Assembly: GCF_002288925.2 (NCBI RefSeq)
Contig: NW_022098044.1
Span: 15,213,570-15,277,569 of the forward strand
Direction: 5' to 3'
DNA: 64,000 bases
Source: Delphinapterus leucas
Taxonomy: Eukaryota > Chordata > Mammalia > Artiodactyla > Monodontidae
The translations under genes and the position numbers were made by a program. Below are positions 45,340 through 57,094 of this stretch, in pieces. Position 1 is the first letter of the stretch, and each line of letters opens with the position of its first letter. The notes beneath the pieces are model-generated. The model did not search any database and had not been told where the DNA came from. It saw only the letters and a list, made by a program, of their open reading frames with translations.

Positions 45340-46630
45340 TAAGAATATATAGGTAGAAATTGGAAGGTGAAAGGGCAGTGAAATCGAAGACAGTCAATAG
45401 AAATTTTCTAATATGAATCTCAGAGAGAGAATATAATGTTTTTTAAAATAGAGCTTCACATGGAAGTGAAGCTCTAGCAATCCCACTACTGGGCATATAC
45501 CTTGAGAAAACCATAATTCAAAAAGAGTCATGCACCACAATGTTCTTTGCAGTGCTATTTACAATAGCCAGGACATGGAACCAATGTAAATGTCCATCAA
45601 CAGATGAATGGATAAAGAAGATATGGCACATATATACAATGGAACATTACTCAGCCATAAAAAGGAACAAAACTGGGTCATTTGTAGTGAGGTGGATGGA
45701 CCTAGAGTCTGTCATACAGAAAGAATTAATTCAGAAAGAGAAAAACAAATACTGTATGCTAAAGCATATATATGGAATCTAAAAAAATAAAAATGGTACT
45801 GATGAACCTAGTTGCAGGACAGGAATAAAAATGGTAGACGTAGAGAATGGACTTGACATGGGGTGGGAAGCTGGGCAAAGTGAGAGTAGCATCGACATAT
45901 ATACACTACTGAATGTAAAATAGCTAGTGGGAAGCAGCGGCATAGCACAGGGAGATCAGCTTGGTGCTTTGCGATGACCTAGAGGGGTGGGATAGGGAGG
46001 ATGGGATGGAGGCTCAAGAGGGAGGGGATATGGGGACATGTGTATGCATATGGCTGATTCACTTCGTTGTACAACAGAAATTAACGCAGTATTGTGAAGC
46101 AATTATACTCCAATAAAGATCTATTTTAAAAAAAGAAAAAAATAGAGCTTCAGTGGTTTGTGGGACAATATCAGTCTAAAATATATGTCCCTGGAATCCC
46201 AGAAGTAGAAGAGAAAATATGGGGCAAAAAATAATAGCCAAATATTTCCTAAATTTTGTGGAAAACATGAACTTATATATCCAAAAGGCTTAAAGAACCC
46301 CAATTAAGATAAGTACAAAGAAAACAGTACCTAGGCATATCATAGTCAAATTGCTGAAAATTAAAGATAAAGAGAAAATCTTGAAAGCACCCAGAAAAAA
46401 AAAAGATATTATATACAGGATAACACTAGCTAGATCTTTATTTGGGAAAAAAAGAATGTCAAAAGTTGAAGGAATGACATTTCTAAAGTTCTGAAAGAAA
46501 AAAAAAGCTGTCAACATAGGGTTTTATATCATCAGAAATATCCTCAAAAATGAAGGTGCATAAAAGACATTTTCAGGTACAGGAAGGCTGAGAGATTTCA
46601 TTGCCAGCAGACATATATCACAAGAAATGG
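45340..46630 (+). mobile_element. Old L1M ORF1 fragment, split by a young L1 tail
   Basis: The pieces 45340-45458 and 46139-46630 read through one ORF1 when the insertion is removed. The right piece has ggcatatcatagtcaaattg, ctgaaaattaaagataaaga, aaaatcttgaaagcaccc and acaggaaggctgagagattt, the RNA-binding and C-terminal part of an L1M ORF1. Stops are frequent. Confidence 0.78.
45459..46138 (+). mobile_element. 5'-truncated L1 (ORF2 end, 3'UTR and A-tail)
   Basis: It includes the ORF2 end with atcccactactgggcatata and the ORF2 stop after HIYGI (near 45778), then a 3'UTR and tail ending aataaagatctattttaaaa. The duplication aaaatagagcttca is perfect at 45445-45458 and at 46139-46152. The first bases after the left duplication (about 45459-45475) are not L1 but an inverted copy of the target. 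Confidence 0.93.
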
Positions 46631-46636
46631 GAATGG

Positions 46637-47126
46637 GGATTATGGTAGGCATATGGCATTCCAAAGATGTCCATGTCTTATGCCCTGAAAACTGAATATG
46701 TTACATTACATGACAAAGGGGAATTAAATAAGTAGATGGAATTAATGTTGTTAATCAGCTGACCACCAGGGCAGGATCGGGGGAGGAGGGACAGGAAATG
46801 TAATCACAGAGTCCTTAAATACAGAAGAGGGAGGCAAAAGAGGAAGTTTCAAAGTGACAGTATGGGGAAAGACTCAACTGGCTATTACTGGCTTTGAAGA
46901 TAAAAGAAGGCCAGAAACCAAAATATGTTTGCAGCTACTAGAAGCTGGAAAATGCAACAAAATGAGTTGTCTCCTAGAGTCTCCAAATAGGAATATATTC
47001 TTGTTCTACATTGACTTTAGCAGAGTAAGACCCATTTCAAACTTCTGACCTATAGAATTCTAAAGCAATAAATTTGTATTCTTTGATGCTACAAATTTTG
47101 GGGCAGTTTGTTAAAATTAATACAGA
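46637..47126 (+). mobile_element. MLT1-type LTR (ERVL-MaLR)
   Basis: The segments tatggtaggcatatggcatt, aaagatgtccatgtcttatg, aatatgttacattacatgac, gaagctggaaaatgcaac, gacttctgacc-like cttctgacctatagaattct and aatacagaaata at the right match the MLT1D-style LTR in sense. No internal retroviral part is present on either side. Confidence 0.72.
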
Positions 47127-47554
47127 AATAATTCAGCCTGAAGGTATTAACACTAGATAAAAACTTGGATCTATGAGAAGGAATGAGAAGAGTATAGGAA
47201 ATGGTAAATAACTGAGTAAGTATAAAAGAGCATCTGTTAATTCTGCCCTTAAATTTTTTGAAAGACTAACGATCATTTAACACAAACCTTACAATGTTTT
47301 ATATGGAATTATAATGTATTTGGATGTAAAATATACGACAAGAACAGCACAAAGAATGGGGGAGGTAAAATGAAATTATATTCTTGCATGTGTCTTAACT
47401 TTTATGTGATATGGTACAATATTAACTCCATGTAGACAGTGATATGTTAAGGATATCTATTATAAGACCGAGGGAATCAGTAAAAAATATTTTAAAAGGT
47501 ACAGCTAAAAGAAAATATTAGAATTAAAATGAAACAGTAAAATAAAAAATCTTA
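47127..47554. other. Unassigned AT-rich stretch
   Basis: Nothing recognised. Confidence 0.4.
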
Positions 47555-47569
47555 AAAGAATCCAAGTAA
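47555..47569 (+). repeat. Left target-site duplication of the 47.6-52.5 kb L1
   Basis: aaagaatccaagtaa, matching aaagaatccatgtaa at 52492-52506 with one mismatch. Confidence 0.85.
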
Positions 47570-48411
47570 GAGCAACTACTCCGTTTTCAAAGTTTTTGAA
47601 ATTAGCCCTTTCCTTCCTCCTCTTCAACCTCTCTGAAGCCTCGCTCTCATCCGCAGGGGCACAGAGTCAGGTGTGGTCCACCTGGGTGGGCTGTGTGGGC
47701 TTTGGGGTAGAGCACACTGCCACTCGGGGCAGGTTCTTGGTGGAGGAAAGCAGGGGGTCACCCATGGCACCCCGGCCACCCTGAGGATGCTCAGGTGCCT
47801 GGCCACCCAGCCATTGCACATCACAAACAGCACATATCTGAATGACAAATCCCTCCTGCTGATGGAAAGATGCCAAAATCTGCACCTGGCTTGGAGACCT
47901 TATCGAACAAAATGAGAAACCGTGTGGCTGACCGGGTGTCAGGCCTGAGTGTCAGGCCTGAGCCTCTGAGGTGGGAGACCCGAGTTCAGGACATCAGACC
48001 ACCAGAGACATCAGGGCCCCACGAAATATCAATCAGTGAGAGTTCTCCCAGAGGTCTCCATCTCAATGCTAAGACACAGCTCACCTAACAGCCAGCAAGC
48101 TCCAGTGCTGGATGCCCCATACCAAACAACTAGCAAGACAGGAACACAAACTCACCCATTAGCAGTGAGGCTGCCTAAAATAATGCTAAGTTTACAGACA
48201 TGCTAAAACACTCCACCAGACACAGCTCTGCTCACTAGAAAGACAAGATCCAGCCCCACCTACCTAAACACAGGCACCAGTCCCCTCCACCAGGAAGCAT
48301 ATATAAGCCACAGAAACAACCTCACCCACAGGGGGCAGACACCAAAAACACCGGGAACTATGAACTTTCAGCCTGTGAAAAGGATACCACAAACACAGTA
48401 AGTTAAGCAAA

Positions 48412-48944
48412 ATGAGAAGACAGAGAAATACACAGCAGATGAAGGAGCAAGTAAAAACCCACCAGACAAAATAAATAAAGAGGAAATAGGCAGTCTACCT
48501 GAAAACGAATTCAGAGTAATGAGAGTAAAGATGATGCAAAATCTTGAAAACAGAATGGAGGAAATACAAGAAACATTCAACAAGGATGTAGAAGGACTGA
48601 AGAGCAAACAAACAATGATGAACAACACAATAAATGAAATTAAAAATTCTCTACAAGGAATCAATAGCAGAATAACTGAGGCAGAAGAATGGCTAAGTGA
48701 CCTGGAAGATAAAATAGTGGAAATAACTACTACAGAGCAGAATAAAGAAAAAAGAATGTAGAGAATTGAGGACAGTCCCAGAGACATTTTGGTCAACATT
48801 AAACGCACCATCATTGGAATTATAGAGGTCCTAGAAGAAGGAGAGAAAAAGAAAGGGTCTGAGAAAATGTTTGAAGAGATTATAGTCAAAAACTTCCCTA
48901 ACATGGGAAAGGAAATAGTCAATTAATTCCAGGAAGTGCCGAGC
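48412..48944 (+). pseudogene. L1 ORF1 pseudogene, truncated
   Basis: From the ATG at 48412 the coiled-coil half is partly open (48519-48761) with ENRMEEIQETFNKD and INSRITEAEEWLSDLED. The RRM region follows in broken frame (FEEIIVKNFPNMGKEIV near 48865-48920) and is cut off at the deletion junction near 48944. The C-terminal domain is missing, so no working ORF1 protein is possible. Confidence 0.85.
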
Positions 48945-51900
48945 ACTTTATAGCAATACAATCCTACCTCAAGAAACAAGAAAAATCTCAAATAAACCAC
49001 CTAAACTAGCACCTAAAACAATTAGAGAACCAAAATATCCCAAAGTTAGCAAAAGGAAAGGAATCATAAAGATCAGATCAGAAATAAATGAAAAAGAAAT
49101 GAAGGAAATGATAGAAAAGATCAATAAAACTAAAAGCTGGTTCTTTGAGAAGATAAAAAAATTGATAAACCATTAGCCAGACTCATCAAGAAAAAAAGGG
49201 AGAAGGCTCAAATCAACAGAATTAGAAATGGAAAAGGAGAAGTAACAACTGCCACTGCAGAAATACAAAGGATCATGAGAGATTACTGCAATAAAGAGAG
49301 ATTACTATGCCAATAAAATGGAAAACCTGGACGAAATGGACAAATTCTTAGAAAAGCACAACTTTCTGAGACTGAATCAGGAAGAAATAGAAAATATTAA
49401 CAGACCAATCACAAGCACTGCAATTGAAGCTGTGATTAAAAATCTTCTAACATGGGCTTCCCTGGTGGCGTAGTGGTTGAAAGTCCTCCTGCAGATGCAG
49501 GGAGCAGGGGACACAGGTTCGTGCCCTGGTCCGGGAAGAACCCACATGCTGTGGAGCAGCTAGGCCCGTGATCCATGGCCATTGAGCCTGTGCGTCTGGA
49601 GCCTGTGCTCCACAATGGGAGAGGCCATAACAGTGAGAGGCCCGCGTACCGCAAAAAAAAAACCCAGAAAAACAAAAAAATATTCCAACAAACAAAAACC
49701 CAGGACCTGATGGCTTCACAGGCGAATTCTGTCAAACATTTAGGGAAGAGCTGACAACTATTTTTCTCAAACTCTTCCAAAATATAGCAGAGGGAGGAAC
49801 ACTCCCAAATGCATTCTATGAGGCCACCATCACCCTGATACCAAAACCAGACAAAGATGTCACAAAAAAAGAAAATTACAGACCAATATCTCTCGTGAAC
49901 ATAGATGCAAAAATCCTCAACAGAATACTAGCAAACAAAATGCAACAGCATGTTAAAACACCATGATCAACTGGGATTTATTCCAGGAATGCAAGGATTC
50001 TTCAATATACGCAAATCAATCAATGTGATACACCATATTAACAAACTGATGGATGAAAACCATATGATTATCTCAATAGATGCAGAAAAAGCTTAAACAA
50101 AATCCAACACCTATTTGTGATAAAAACTCTCCAGAAAGTAGGCATACAGGGAACTTAGCTCAACATAAAAAAGACCATATATGACAAACCCACAGCAAAC
50201 ATTGTTCTCAATGGTGAAAAACTGAAACCATTTCCTCTAAAATCAGGAAAAAAACAGGGTTCTCCACTCTCACTGCTATTATTTAACATAGTTTTGGAAG
50301 TTTTAGCCATAGCAGTCAGAGGAGAAAAAGAAATAAAAGAAATCCAAATCAGCAAAGAAGTAAAACTGTCTTTGTTTGCAGATGACATGATACTATACAT
50401 AGAGATTCCTAAGGATGCTACCAGAAAACGACTGGAGTTAATCAATGAATTTGGTAAAGTAGCAGGATACAAAATTAATGCACAGAAACCTCTTACATTC
50501 CTATACACTAATGACGAAAAATCTTAAAGGGAAATTAAAGAAAATCTCTCATTTACCACTGCATCAAAAGACTAAAATACCCAGGAATAAACCTACCAAA
50601 GGAGACAAAAGACCTGGATGCAGAAAACTATAAGACACTCATGAAAGAAATTAAAGACGATGCAAAGAGATGGAGAGATATAACATGTTTTTGGATGGGA
50701 AGAATCAGTATTGTGAAAATGAGTATACCACCCAAAGCAATCTACAGATTCAATGCAATCCTTATCAAACTATCAATGGCATTTTTCACAGAACTAGAAC
50801 TAAAAATGTTAGAATTTGTATGGAAACACAAAAGACCCCGAATAGCCAAAGCAATCTTGGAAGGAAAAATGGAGCTGGAGGGATCAGGCTCTCTGATTTC
50901 AGACTATACTACAAAGCTGCAATAATCAAGACAGTATGGTACTGGCACAAAAACAGAAATATAGATCAATGGAACAGGATAGAAAGTCCAGAGATAAACC
51001 CACACAAATATGGTCACCTTATGTTTGATAAAGGAGGCAAGAATATACAATGGAGAAAAGACAGCCTCTTTAGTAAGTGGTGCTGGGGAAACTGGACAGC
51101 TAAATGTAAAAGAATGAAATTAGAACACTTCCTAACACCATACGCAAAAATAAACTCGAAATGGATTAAAGACCTAAATGTAAGGCCAGACACTATAAAA
51201 CTCTTAGAGGAAATCATAGGCAGAACACTCTATGACATAAATCACAGCAAGATTCTTTTTGACCCACCTCCTAGAGCAATGGAACTAAAATCAAAAATAA
51301 ACAAATGAGACTTAATGAAACTTCAAAGCTTTTGCACAGCAAAGGAAGCCATAAACAAGACTAAAAGGCAACCCTCAGAATGGGAGAAAATATTTGTAAA
51401 TGAAGCAACCGACAAAGGATTAACCTCCAAAATTTACAAGCAGCTCATGCAGCTCAATATCAAAAAAAAAAAACCAAAAACCAACATAACCAAATCCAAA
51501 AATGGGCAGAAGAACTAAACAGACATTTCTCCAAAGATGATATACAGATTGCCAACAAACACATGAAAAGATGTTCATCAGTAATCATTAGAGAAATGCA
51601 AATCAAACCCACAATGAGATATCACCTCACACCAGTCAAAATGGCCATCAGATAATCTACAAACAATAGATGCTGGATAGGGTGTGGAAAAGGGAACCCT
51701 CTTGCACTGTTGGTGAGGATGTAAATTGATAGAGCCACTATGGAGAGCAGTATGGAGGTTCATTAAAAAACTAAAATTAGAACTACCAAAAGACCCAGCA
51801 ATCCCACTCCTGAGTATATACCCTGAGAAAACCATACTTCAAAAAGAGTCATGTACCACAATGTTCATTGCAGTACTATTTACAATAGCCAGGATATAGA

Positions 51901-52103
51901 AGCAACCTAAGTGTCCATCGACCGATGAATGGATAAAGAAGATGCAGCATGTATATACAATGGAATATTAGTCAGCCATAAAAAGAAATAAAATTGAGTT
52001 ATTTGTAGTGAGGTGGATGGAGTTCGAGTCTGTCATACAAAGTGAGTTAAGTCAGAAAGAGGAAATCAAATACCATATGCTAACACATATGTATGGAATC
52101 TAA
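48945..52103 (+). pseudogene. L1 ORF2 pseudogene lacking the endonuclease domain
   Basis: The sequence resumes in the region between the endonuclease and the reverse transcriptase (ctttatagcaatacaatcct). The endonuclease is absent. Reverse transcriptase pieces follow, with the catalytic [10 protein letters not shown] intact at 50366-50396 inside an open piece (50294-50527), IDAEKA at about 50075, and the thumb region at 50641-50925. The C-terminal knuckle region near 51670-51730 is damaged. The end is the TAA at 52101. A SINE interrupts it at 49454-49673. Confidence 0.87.
49454..49673 (+). mobile_element. CHR-type SINE inside L1 ORF2
   Basis: The head gggcttccctggtggcgtag and the A-rich end flank a body like that of the SINE at 18870. 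The target word aaaatcttctaaca (about 49438-49451) recurs as aaaatattccaaca (49677-49690), so the insertion is nested in the L1. Confidence 0.93.
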
Positions 52104-52491
52104 AAAAAAAAAAAGGTTCTGATGAACCTAGGGGCAGGACTGGAATAAAGATGCAGATGTAGAGAATGGACTTGAGGACATGGGGAGGGGGAAGGTTTAT
52201 CTGGGACAAAGTGAGAGAATTACGTTGACATATATACACTACCAAATGTAAAATAGATAGCTAGTGGGAAGCAGCTTCTTTGCACAGGGAGATCAACTCG
52301 GTGCTTTGTAACCACCTACAGGGGTGGGATAGGGAGGGGGTAAGGAGATGCAAGAAGGAGGGGATATGGGGTTATATGTATACATATATCTGATTCACTT
52401 TGTTATACAGTAGAAACTAACACAGCATTTTAAAACAATTATACTCCAATAAAGATGTTAAAAAAATGTTACCTAGCCATCTTAAAAAAAG

Positions 52492-52506
52492 AAAGAATCC
52501 ATGTAA
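52492..52506 (+). repeat. Right target-site duplication of the 47.6-52.5 kb L1
   Basis: aaagaatccatgtaa, the partner of 47555-47569. Confidence 0.85.
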
Positions 52507-52724
52507 TGCAAAAGTTGGCAGAAAAGGAGAAATGAATAAATCAACAAGAAAAAAAAGAATAGAAAACAAATAGCAAAAGGTTATATTTAAACTGAAATAT
52601 ATTAACATTTACCATAAACATAAACGAATTTAGCTTTCCAATTAAAAGTTACACATTATCAAACTAGCAAAAAAAATAGACAAATGTGATAGAGTGTCAT
52701 AAAGTACTAGTATAAAAATATTGT

Positions 52725-53110
52725 GTTAGTTAGGGTGATTAGGATATGATGCAGTGATAAACAGACCCAGAGTTTTAGTGGGTAACAAAGAAAAGTCTTA
52801 TTTCTTGCTCACACAAAATCCTTTATGGATCTAGCTGTTTCTCTGTGACAACTATTTTTCATATGGCACTTTGGCAAGCCAGGATATTGGAACTTCACTA
52901 TGCTGGAGCTTCACCATCTGGAACATGTGACCCTAATTCATGTGGAAAGGAAAGAGAAGGTTGGAGAATCACCAACCAGTCCTTAAATGCTTATACCTTG
53001 AAGTGACACAAATTATTTCCACTCACTTTTCACTGGCTAAAGCAAGTTGTGTAGCCATGTCTAACATCAAAGCCTGGAAAAGTAGTCTTTTATATGCATG
53101 GAAGGGGGGG
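52725..53110 (+). repeat. Interspersed repeat of uncertain family, copy 3 of 3
   Basis: It opens with gtgttagttagggtgattag and cttatttcttgctcacaca, has ggagcttcaccatctggaac in the centre and the shared module (cactggctaaagcaagttgt, tagccatg, aaagcctgg) at 53025-53090. This is the same family as the copies at 3930 and 9855. Confidence 0.55.
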
Positions 53111-54094
53111 ATTTGGATATAATAATGAATATTAATAATGCCTACGTTATATGCACAGTCTTATGCTTGGGAGGCACTTAGGAAGTGGGGCCTAATATAG
53201 TATAGGTGCCTTCTAAAGAAAGGGAAAAGTAAATTCCAGACAGAAAGAACCACATGTGCCAAGGTATGAAGATGTTGGGATAATTGTTCTTTAGAAAGAG
53301 GGGTGGGTGGAAGAATACCTAAACTGTAGCTAGGACATAGGCCATGAAGTGTCCCTTTAAATCAGGCAAACAGATGCTGCGTTTGCAGTTATCACCATAC
53401 AAGAATATAAAGGATTTTTACACCAAATTATTGGTCAGTAAGAAAACAATGATTCATAAAGTTCTTGAAGCAAATTAGAACCAGGGAAATAGTTTCCCAA
53501 CTTGTAGAAACTTAGCAGAAGTTAGAGGAGCATGTGAAAAAAAGTGATCATCTATAACGTAATTCTCAGACCTCAGAGTGCACACTTCACTCAGAAAGAA
53601 AAAAATCATTCTTGCTATCTTGTAGGGAGAAATACTTTTCATATTCTTTCCCCCCAACTAACACTGAATAAGTAGGATTTCTAGGCTTAGTAATGTTTCC
53701 AACTTCTTTTTTCCTTTTGAAGATTTTCTAGGCATGGTAGGAGGCATCTCTGGCTCCTGCCAGAACCCAGGAGGGTTTCACTCCAGGACTGATTGGTGTA
53801 ACATGTGAAATGACTGGAGGGCAGATTGTGTTCTGTCTGCATGCTGCAAGTGCTCATTAAATGTTCAACACAAACAACATCAAAAGGGTGTTTTCTCTGT
53901 CATGCCATTGGTACAAATCTTGTGGATCAGATTGGAGATTTCAAGAGCATTCATCTAAGCTACACATGTTCTTCGGAAAGCAAAAAATATGCATGTAGCC
54001 AGGCATCTGAGCCAAAAGGACATATTTATTTGGTTCTATTGCAGTTATTACATAGATTCTTGTATTCTTTTCTTGAGGGGGAAGGTGATCAACA
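53111..54094. other. Unassigned stretch
   Basis: A 93-codon frame at 53826-54107 has several cysteines but no recognisable spacing for a zinc finger. Nothing else was recognised. Confidence 0.35.
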
Positions 54095-54245
54095 AATAGT
54101 ACAATAAAATCATAGAATGTTAGATTTTCAAAGAAACTTAATGTTTATCTGACCTGAATATCATTTTACAAATGGGAAAAATGATTTGCTTAAAAGTCAC
54201 ATAGCTGGTAAAGCTAGCAGTAGAACCAAGGTCTGTTCTCTTCCT
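54095..54245 (-). repeat. MIR-type fragment, antisense
   Basis: atcatagaatgttagatttt, cattttacaaatgggaaaaa, agtcacatagctggtaaagc and gtagaaccaaggtctgt follow the order of an antisense mammalian SINE of the MIR group. Confidence 0.65.
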
Positions 54246-54469
54246 TATGATCTTTCTTACATTTTAGGGAAATTTTATTTTTAAATTAGTCACATAATTG
54301 TTATAATTAACTGTCCATACTACTTTGATTTACTCACATATTTACCTTTTTTTTTTTGGTTATTACTATTTCCTACATACCACTGCTAACTTCTCAGTTT
54401 AATTTCTACTGACCCAAGTATAATCCTTAAGTTGGAACTCTGTTAGTTAGGATCTGTTGATGAAAACCT

Positions 54470-55260
54470 TATCAAAGTGTGCCTTAAAGTATCTTTACTT
54501 CATTTCAATTATTTAAAGATTGTTTAACTGAGTGTGGGATTTTGAATATAGAATTTTTATGTGAGTATAAAAGGTTGATCTTTTGCTTTCAGAATTTAAA
54601 AAAAAACATTATTTCATTGCTGCCTGGTCTTTATTGTCACTAATGAGAAGCCTGCTGTCATAGTAATTGCAACTCTTTTGTACAGAACTGTCTTTTCCCT
54701 TTGGTTATTTTTAAGATTTTATCCTGGGGCTCAAAAGTTTCTCTATTATGTGTTTAGATAAAGATTTTTATTTTCTTTAATTATCTTCTAATTTACTTTT
54801 TTTTCTATCAACTCTCACTTTCTGTTACTATTATTGGATATATGTTGAAAATTTCCATTCTATCTTCCTTATTTCTCTAAACTTTCACATATTCTGTTTC
54901 TTTATTTTCTTCCCAGTTCTAGCCTCCAATTCCCTAATTCTCTCTTCAGCTGTGTCTAATATGTTATTTCATTCCTCTACTGAGCTTAATTTCAGTAACT
55001 ATGCCTTCATTTTTAGAAACTTGATTTATTTCATTTTCTAATTTGCCTGATCATTTTTATTGTCTTCTTCTTTCACTGTAATTTTTCCTATTTTATCTCT
55101 TTAATAATTTTAAACATATATATTTTGTTAATACCTTATTGTTCTATAAGTTTGGATTCTTGGGGTCCTAATTTTTCTTTTATCATACCTACATTCTTCC
55201 TGGTGGTTTGTTTCTTTTTGTGGTTTTTAATTTTTCATTGAGCTCACTTTTAGTGAGGAT
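54470..55260 (-). mobile_element. Possible old L1/HAL1 ORF1-region fragment, antisense
   Basis: The T/C-rich plus strand with cattgctgcctggtctttat, taatgagaagcctgctgtca, ttctcttcagctgtgtctaa and attcttggggtcctaatttt resembles old LINE-1 or HAL1 sequence read backwards. The match is from memory and is weak. Confidence 0.4.
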
Positions 55261-55979
55261 TAATTCTATTGGAATTGAATGCAATTTTATTTGAGGAAAT
55301 GTTGCTAAAAAGTGGTTCTACATTTGCTTGTGCCAGATACTCTGAGAGTCTTCCTGTTACATAATCAGCTTTATGTTGAGTTCTCAGCATTGGTATTCCT
55401 ACACTATAGAAACTAAAATCTTTGGAAATGCAGAAAAATTCCACTTAGATTCTGTTCTAGAAGAGAATTAGAGCTAGGGAGGAAGGGTAGATGGGTCACT
55501 TGAAAAGGATATGTAGATCTACCAGATGCCATTTCTAGTTCTTTTGCATAGAGAACTGAGCTCATTAGTATCCAGCATGTTAATTTCTAAAAAATCTGGA
55601 GGGAAGACAGTCTCATCCTTGCCAAAATGTCTTCATTCCAACATCGGCAACAAGTAGCAGCTTGTATTCCAAAGCACACAGAGCTGAAAAAGCCATGTTC
55701 TGTACTTAACCCTCCCCAAATGTTCAAGCTGCTCTTCTCTTCATTGAAACTGAGTGCACAAGACATTCATAAATATGGCTAGCATGTTAGAATTATAAGT
55801 TCTAATTTCCTGCTACACCTTATGTTGGCCTCTTGAAGGTTTCTTGGTTTACCTTGATTTCTTACACTTGGTTTCTTGGTAGTACCTCTCAGGTGGGATT
55901 AGATGCAGGTATCTTGTGGCTCCCATAGCAAGGGACTGATTTAAAAGTTGAAGGCTATGTTCTATTGGTACTTGTTTGA
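55261..55979. other. Unassigned stretch
   Basis: Nothing recognised. Confidence 0.4.
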
Positions 55980-56225
55980 CATTAAGAATGACAACAATAA
56001 TTAACATTTATTAAGACTTCATATGGGCCAGGTACTATGTAAATGATTTACATTTATTATGTCATTTACTCATTCCAAATCTCCTAGTTGCTCTCCTTTA
56101 CAAACCAGAAAAATGTGACTTGAAGAGTTTAATAACTTGCATGTGGTCATGGACTTTTGGAATTTGGATCTGAGTTCAGGCAATCTGATTCTTGCATCAC
56201 ACTCTTAAACTCAATGCATGTTGCT
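55980..56225 (-). repeat. MIR SINE, antisense
   Basis: aattaacatttattaagact, gggccaggtactatgtaaat, gatttacatttattatgtca and ttgcatgtggtcatgg fit the antisense MIR, nearly complete. Confidence 0.85.
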
Positions 56226-56814
56226 GCTACTGCTACTGCTACCTCTTATTCTAACAAGCAATAGAGACAAAATTTTTAAAGCAATGAACAGCTATTTTCA
56301 GAGTCATATCAACATTTATAAAACACATTAATGTTCTATAACCACTTCAATTTCAATATTTGTTCTATTTCCCCAAATGTCACTGACTGAGTATATGTAT
56401 TTTTCAGATAGCACTTGCTCCTAGAGGCAGCTGAGAAGTCTTTTGTTGGTTATTGAGTCCTGAGTTTCAGTTTGAAAAATGGTTTCCATAAGGCTTCTCA
56501 GTTGTTGCAAAAATTTTAAATAATACTTAAGGGAAATAAGCACTGTGTTGGCAGCTGTTAGCTCTCCCAGTGTTTTCTGGGACAGAGTGACTAAATGATA
56601 AAGAATTAACTGCTTTTTTAGTCATTCAGCTTCCCCCAAATCTAAGTATCACCTCACCAATTTCCTCATGTTTTCTTCATCTGCTCAACCTTGTGCACTG
56701 CCTAGTGTGGTGGAAAATGATGTGCCAGGAACAGCAGGTGAGGCAACTCATAGCAAAAATAGTGTACTTTCCAGAGAATGATAGAAAAAAATGAAGTAAA
56801 TTCCATTTTATAAA
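56226..56814. other. Unassigned stretch
   Basis: Nothing recognised. Confidence 0.4.
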
Positions 56815-57085
56815 AATTAGGGGTTTTTTTCTATTGTAAAAGCACATGATTATTCAAGAAAATTTGGAAAATGTAGAAAAGAAAACTCTACTTCAGTCCT
56901 TTTAGCCAAGACAATCACTGTTAATAGAGTTAATCACTGTTAATAGAGTTGTGTATTTCCACCTTGTCTCTTATTTGTTTGGTTTTTATATTTTCTAGTT
57001 ACTATCATACCATAGAATCAGATCTGTTTAGAGTTTTGTTTTGCCTAATATTATAACAAGAGTTTTTCCAGTTATTACCTATATG
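56815..57085 (-). mobile_element. Old LINE fragment (L1M/HAL1-like), antisense
   Basis: aaaatttggaaaatgtagaa, agacaatcactgttaataga and aacaagagtttttccagtt resemble the antisense 3' part of an old LINE, the same type as at 59040-59645. It contains a perfect 19-base tandem duplication (56913-56950). Confidence 0.55.
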
Positions 57086-57094
57086 AATACACAC

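Larger units (their letters stand above)
47570..52491 (+). mobile_element. L1 LINE with 5'UTR, large internal deletion and nested SINE
   Basis: The order is 5'UTR (47570-48411), ORF1 start (48412), a deletion, ORF2 from its middle, 3'UTR and A-tail. Flanking 15-base duplications mark it as one insertion of about 4.7 kb without the SINE. The 5'UTR (47937 on) has gtcaggcctgagcctctgag, accaaacaactagcaag and caggcaccagtcccctccac, as expected for artiodactyl L1. The 5'UTR begins with a GC-rich segment (47590-47930) that the 16.7 kb L1 lacks. Confidence 0.9.
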
